Shown: piece after piece, positions 4,834-7,066 of the stretch
Layout: every line of letters begins with the position of its first letter
How positions within the stretch are numbered: position 1 is the first letter of the stretch
NCBI GenBank assembly: GCA_019313765.1
Contig: JAFDAP010000081.1
Span: forward strand, 1 to 7,066
Direction: 5' to 3'
Source of the DNA: Deltaproteobacteria bacterium
GTDB taxonomy: Bacteria > Desulfobacterota > DSM-4660 > Desulfatiglandales > Desulfatiglandaceae
DNA: 7,066 nucleotides
Translations under genes and position numbers: made by a program
The notes under the pieces: model-generated
Databases searched by the model: none
What the model was told of the DNA's origin: nothing
Seen by the model: only the letters and a program-made list of their open reading frames with translations

Positions 4834-6025
4834 ACTGCGCTTAGCGCAAAGCCAGATTGATGCGGTCAAAATGGCTATTTCAGACAAGGTCCTGGTCATT
4901 ACCGGTGGACCCGGTACCGGAAAGACCACCATCATTCACGCGGTGATCCGGATATTCCGTGCAGTGGGCGCAAAGATCTTTTTGGCCGCGCCCACAGGAC
5001 GCGCATCCAAACGCATGACAGAGGCAACCGGCCAGTCTGCCAGTACGATTCACAGGCTGCTGGAATACAGTTGGCAGAAGGGAGGATTTCAAAGAAACGA
5101 GGATCACCCTATTGAAGGGGATGTGATCATATTGGATGAGGTCTCAATGATTGACACATCGCTTATGTATCACCTTTTAAAAGCGGTCCCTTCCGGTGCC
5201 ACATTGATTATGGTGGGCGATTCCAATCAACTCCCATCGGTAGGCCCGGGGAACGTGCTAAGGGATGTCATAAGATCAGGATCGATTCCTGTAATTGAAT
5301 TGAATGAGGTCTTCAGGCAGGCAAGAGAGAGCCTCATTATTATGAATGCCCACAGGATTAACCGGGGCCTGGTCCCCGAAGTAAAGGGTTCAGGGGAGGA
5401 TCCCGGAGATTTTTACTTCATAGAGCAGGGGGACCCGGATCAGGCCCTTAATATCATTATGGAGTTAGTCTTGAATAGGATACCGCAGCGGTTTAATCTG
5501 GACCCCATGAAAGACATTCAGGTCCTTTCGCCCATGCACAAAGGGCTTTTAGGCACGGCAAACCTGAACCTGAAACTGCAAAACGGACTGAACCCTTCAA
5601 AAAAGGAAATTATCAGAGGGGACAGGCGATTCCGCCTTAATGACAAGGTGATGCAGATCAGGAATAACTATGAAAAAGAGGTCTTTAACGGGGATATCGG
5701 TCTGATTAAGACCATAGACGAAGAAAAACAGGAAATGGTTGTAACCTATGATGACAAACCGGTTCTTTATGATTATCTTGATGAGATAGTCCTGGCCTAT
5801 GCCATTTCTGTCCACAAGTCTCAGGGTAGCGAGTATCAGGCAGTAGTGCTCCCCATATTGCCGCAACATTACCTGTTACTTCAGCGAAACCTTATTTATA
5901 CGGCGGTAACCCGGGGGAAGCGATTGGTGGTCATAGTGGGAAGCAAGAGGGCCCTGACAATGGGCGTTAAGAATGAAAGCACCATGAAACGGTATACTTA
6001 TCTTGAAGAGAGACTCAGGAATTAA
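4790..6025 (+). CDS. recD2: RecD2-type helicase, C-terminal motor part (frameshifted)
   Basis: This frame carries the complete helicase motor. Numbered from the ATG at 4790: Walker A GGPGTGKT (39-46, lysine 45), motif Ia AAPTGRASKRM (66-76), Walker B LDEVSM (115-120), motif III GDSNQLPS (143-150), the VFRQA segment near 174-178, motif V VHKSQGSEY (341-349) and motif VI YTAVTRGK (370-377). All catalytic residues expected of an ATP-driven helicase are intact. Family sequence continues upstream of this ATG through the A-run, and no ribosome-binding site precedes 4790, so it is probably not a separate gene but the second half of the one starting at 3766. The DNA-binding N-terminal domain would be missing if it were made alone. 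The thioredoxin-like gene begins 6 bases after its stop. Confidence 0.9.
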   Translation: MDVNKALDWVQKKIELRLAQSQIDAVKMAISDKVLVITGGPGTGKTTIIHAVIRIFRAVGAKIFLAAPTGRASKRMTEATGQSASTIHRLLEYSWQKGGFQRNEDHPIEGDVIILDEVSMIDTSLMYHLLKAVPSGATLIMVGDSNQLPSVGPGNVLRDVIRSGSIPVIELNEVFRQARESLIIMNAHRINRGLVPEVKGSGEDPGDFYFIEQGDPDQALNIIMELVLNRIPQRFNLDPMKDIQVLSPMHKGLLGTANLNLKLQNGLNPSKKEIIRGDRRFRLNDKVMQIRNNYEKEVFNGDIGLIKTIDEEKQEMVVTYDDKPVLYDYLDEIVLAYAISVHKSQGSEYQAVVLPILPQHYLLLQRNLIYTAVTRGKRLVVIVGSKRALTMGVKNESTMKRYTYLEERLRN

Positions 6026-6031
6026 TAAAGG

Positions 6032-6937
6032 ATGAAAAAAGCGATTTTTCCCATTATAGCATTGTTCCTCATGGTTTCCGGTGGAACTGCCATGGCTGCG
6101 ACCGGTTCCGAATGGATGGAAGACTTTAAGGCCGCCAAGGCCAGGGCAATCTTAGAAGGCAAGGATATGTTGCTGAACTTTTCCGGCTCTGACTGGTGTG
6201 GCTGGTGCATAAAACTCAAGCAGGAAGTCTTCAGCAAGGCGAGTTTTAAAAACGAGGCTACCAAGAACTTTATTCTTGTGGAACTCGATTTACCGCAAAG
6301 AACAAAACAGCCTGCAAGGATCAAGGAACAGAATCAGAAATTAGTAAGGGCATACGGTGTCATGGGTTTTCCCACTATCTTAGTGACTGATGCTAAGGGC
6401 CGAGTATACGCGCGGGCCGGGTATATGGCCGGTGGTCCGGAGAAGTTTATCAGCTACCTCGAAAAAGTCCGTAAAAGCAAGGTCGAGGGGGATGCACTCA
6501 TAGCCAGGGCTGAAAAGGCACAGGGACTTAAGAAGGCCAGGCTGCTTGATCAGGCCGTGGAGAGAATGGCAGACAGCCAAATGGAAATTGACCCGGAGAT
6601 CATTGATCAAATCAAGAAACTCGACAAAGACAATAAAGCAGGGCTGAAGGCCAAATATGAGGTTCGTGAAGGACTTGGAAAAATTATGCAGGAGACCGGG
6701 CAGTCAGGGGATTATGACAAGGCCCTTAAAGATATTGATGGCCTGATTGCGTCCGTGAAACCCGGTCCAAGGCTCAAACAGTATATATATTTTGTCAAAG
6801 CCAAAATCTGTCTCCTTGGCAAGAAAGATAAAAGTGCCGGGATTGAGAACCTGAAAACAGCAGAAAAGATTGCCCCGAATACGGAAGAAGGCAAGCAGCT
6901 TTCAGAAATGATTAAAAAGCTTGAGGCAATGGAATAA
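6032..6937 (+). CDS. Exported thioredoxin-fold protein with helical C-terminal half
   Basis: 301 residues. An N-terminal signal peptide is clear: MKK, a hydrophobic core (about 5-16) and a likely cleavage after TAMA (residues 19-22), so it acts outside the cytoplasmic membrane. The thioredoxin-like domain spans about 24-148, with the redox motif C56-G-W-C59 inside SGSDWCGWCIKLKQEVF and the cis-proline loop at GFPT (P114). This variant resembles the thioredoxin_7/DUF255-like group rather than classical WCGPC thioredoxins. Residues about 150-301 are charged, lysine-rich and helical with a TPR-like feel (KALKDIDGLI, KAKICLLGKKDKSAGIENLKTAEKIAP); no specific fold is proven. An AGGA at 6017-6020 lies 11 bases before the ATG. 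The 6-base gap to recD2 suggests co-transcription, though no functional link is evident. A thiol-disulfide oxidoreductase role is an inference from CGWC. Confidence 0.85.
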   Translation: MKKAIFPIIALFLMVSGGTAMAATGSEWMEDFKAAKARAILEGKDMLLNFSGSDWCGWCIKLKQEVFSKASFKNEATKNFILVELDLPQRTKQPARIKEQNQKLVRAYGVMGFPTILVTDAKGRVYARAGYMAGGPEKFISYLEKVRKSKVEGDALIARAEKAQGLKKARLLDQAVERMADSQMEIDPEIIDQIKKLDKDNKAGLKAKYEVREGLGKIMQETGQSGDYDKALKDIDGLIASVKPGPRLKQYIYFVKAKICLLGKKDKSAGIENLKTAEKIAPNTEEGKQLSEMIKKLEAME

Positions 6938-6960
6938 GCTGTCAGGTCTCTTTTTTTTAG

Positions 6961-6985
6961 ACAGGATAACAGGATAAACAGGAAT
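6961..6985. repeat. Short ACAGGATA tandem repeat
   Basis: ACAGGATA occurs twice in tandem (6961-6968, 6969-6976), followed after one A by ACAGGAAT (6978-6985). The 8-base period is shared with the arms of copies A and B, but the sequence differs. It lies downstream of the thioredoxin-like gene, after a run of eight T's (6951-6958). The rest of the tail to 7066 shows no gene. Confidence 0.6.
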
Positions 6986-7066
6986 CTATGTTAAGTCACA
7001 AACAAGACATTATTGTAATAATCCAGTAAATCAAAAGAAATATCCTGGTAAAATGCCTTACAGATA

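Noticed and set aside
4790..6025. Independent helicase gene starting at the internal ATG
   Set aside because: There is no ribosome-binding site before 4790, and family-like sequence continues upstream through the A-run in this frame; it fits better as the second half of a frameshifted recD2.
6939..6964. Intrinsic terminator after the thioredoxin-like gene
   Set aside because: A run of eight T's is present but the only pairing is a weak 5-bp CTGTC/GACAG that encloses the T-run instead of preceding it.

Overview
The window looks like a chromosomal segment of a bacterium, most plausibly an anaerobic Desulfobacterota (deltaproteobacterial) lineage. This rests on the gene types (an AmmeMemoRadiSam-type radical SAM enzyme, a RecD2-type helicase, a lipid-poor mix of housekeeping genes) and on intergenic DNA crowded with short-period repeats. 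The assignment is an inference, because no rRNA or other marker gene is present.

Layout from left to right. Positions 1-254 hold a 7-base-period repeat array, a second 7-base-period AT-rich array, and two tandem hairpins, the second followed by a T-run. Positions 255-998 encode TruA (tRNA pseudouridine synthase). A 50-residue small protein is encoded on the minus strand at 1002-1154 and converges on truA with a 3-base gap. Positions 1155-1659 are non-coding and hold a hairpin cluster (1215-1324) followed by repeat element copy A (about 1393-1644). Positions 1660-3463 hold a minus-strand two-gene operon: a class I SAM methyltransferase (upstream gene) overlapping an AmrS-like radical SAM enzyme by 23 bases. 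Positions 3464-3765 are non-coding and hold a candidate promoter/palindrome for that operon and repeat element copy B (about 3517-3757). Positions 3766-6025 encode RecD2 in two frames, joined at a run of ten A's. Positions 6032-6937 encode an exported thioredoxin-fold protein with a helical C-terminal half. The tail, to 7066, holds a T-run and a short ACAGGATA array.

The most notable structure is that repeat copies A and B are diverged copies of one element of about 240-250 bases, in opposite orientation, lying immediately outside the methyltransferase-amrS operon. Each copy has inner arms of 8-base tandem units (TGGAA-type on one side, TTCCA-type on the other), so each could fold back on itself. 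The second notable point is the recD2 frameshift: both halves carry full family motifs, and removal of one A from the A10 run restores a normal-length protein of 752 residues.

Functionally the window is mixed: tRNA modification (truA), DNA repair/helicase (recD2), thiol chemistry in the cell envelope (thioredoxin-like protein), and a radical SAM/methyltransferase pair of unknown substrate. I see no phage, CRISPR, rRNA or tRNA genes, and no transposase.
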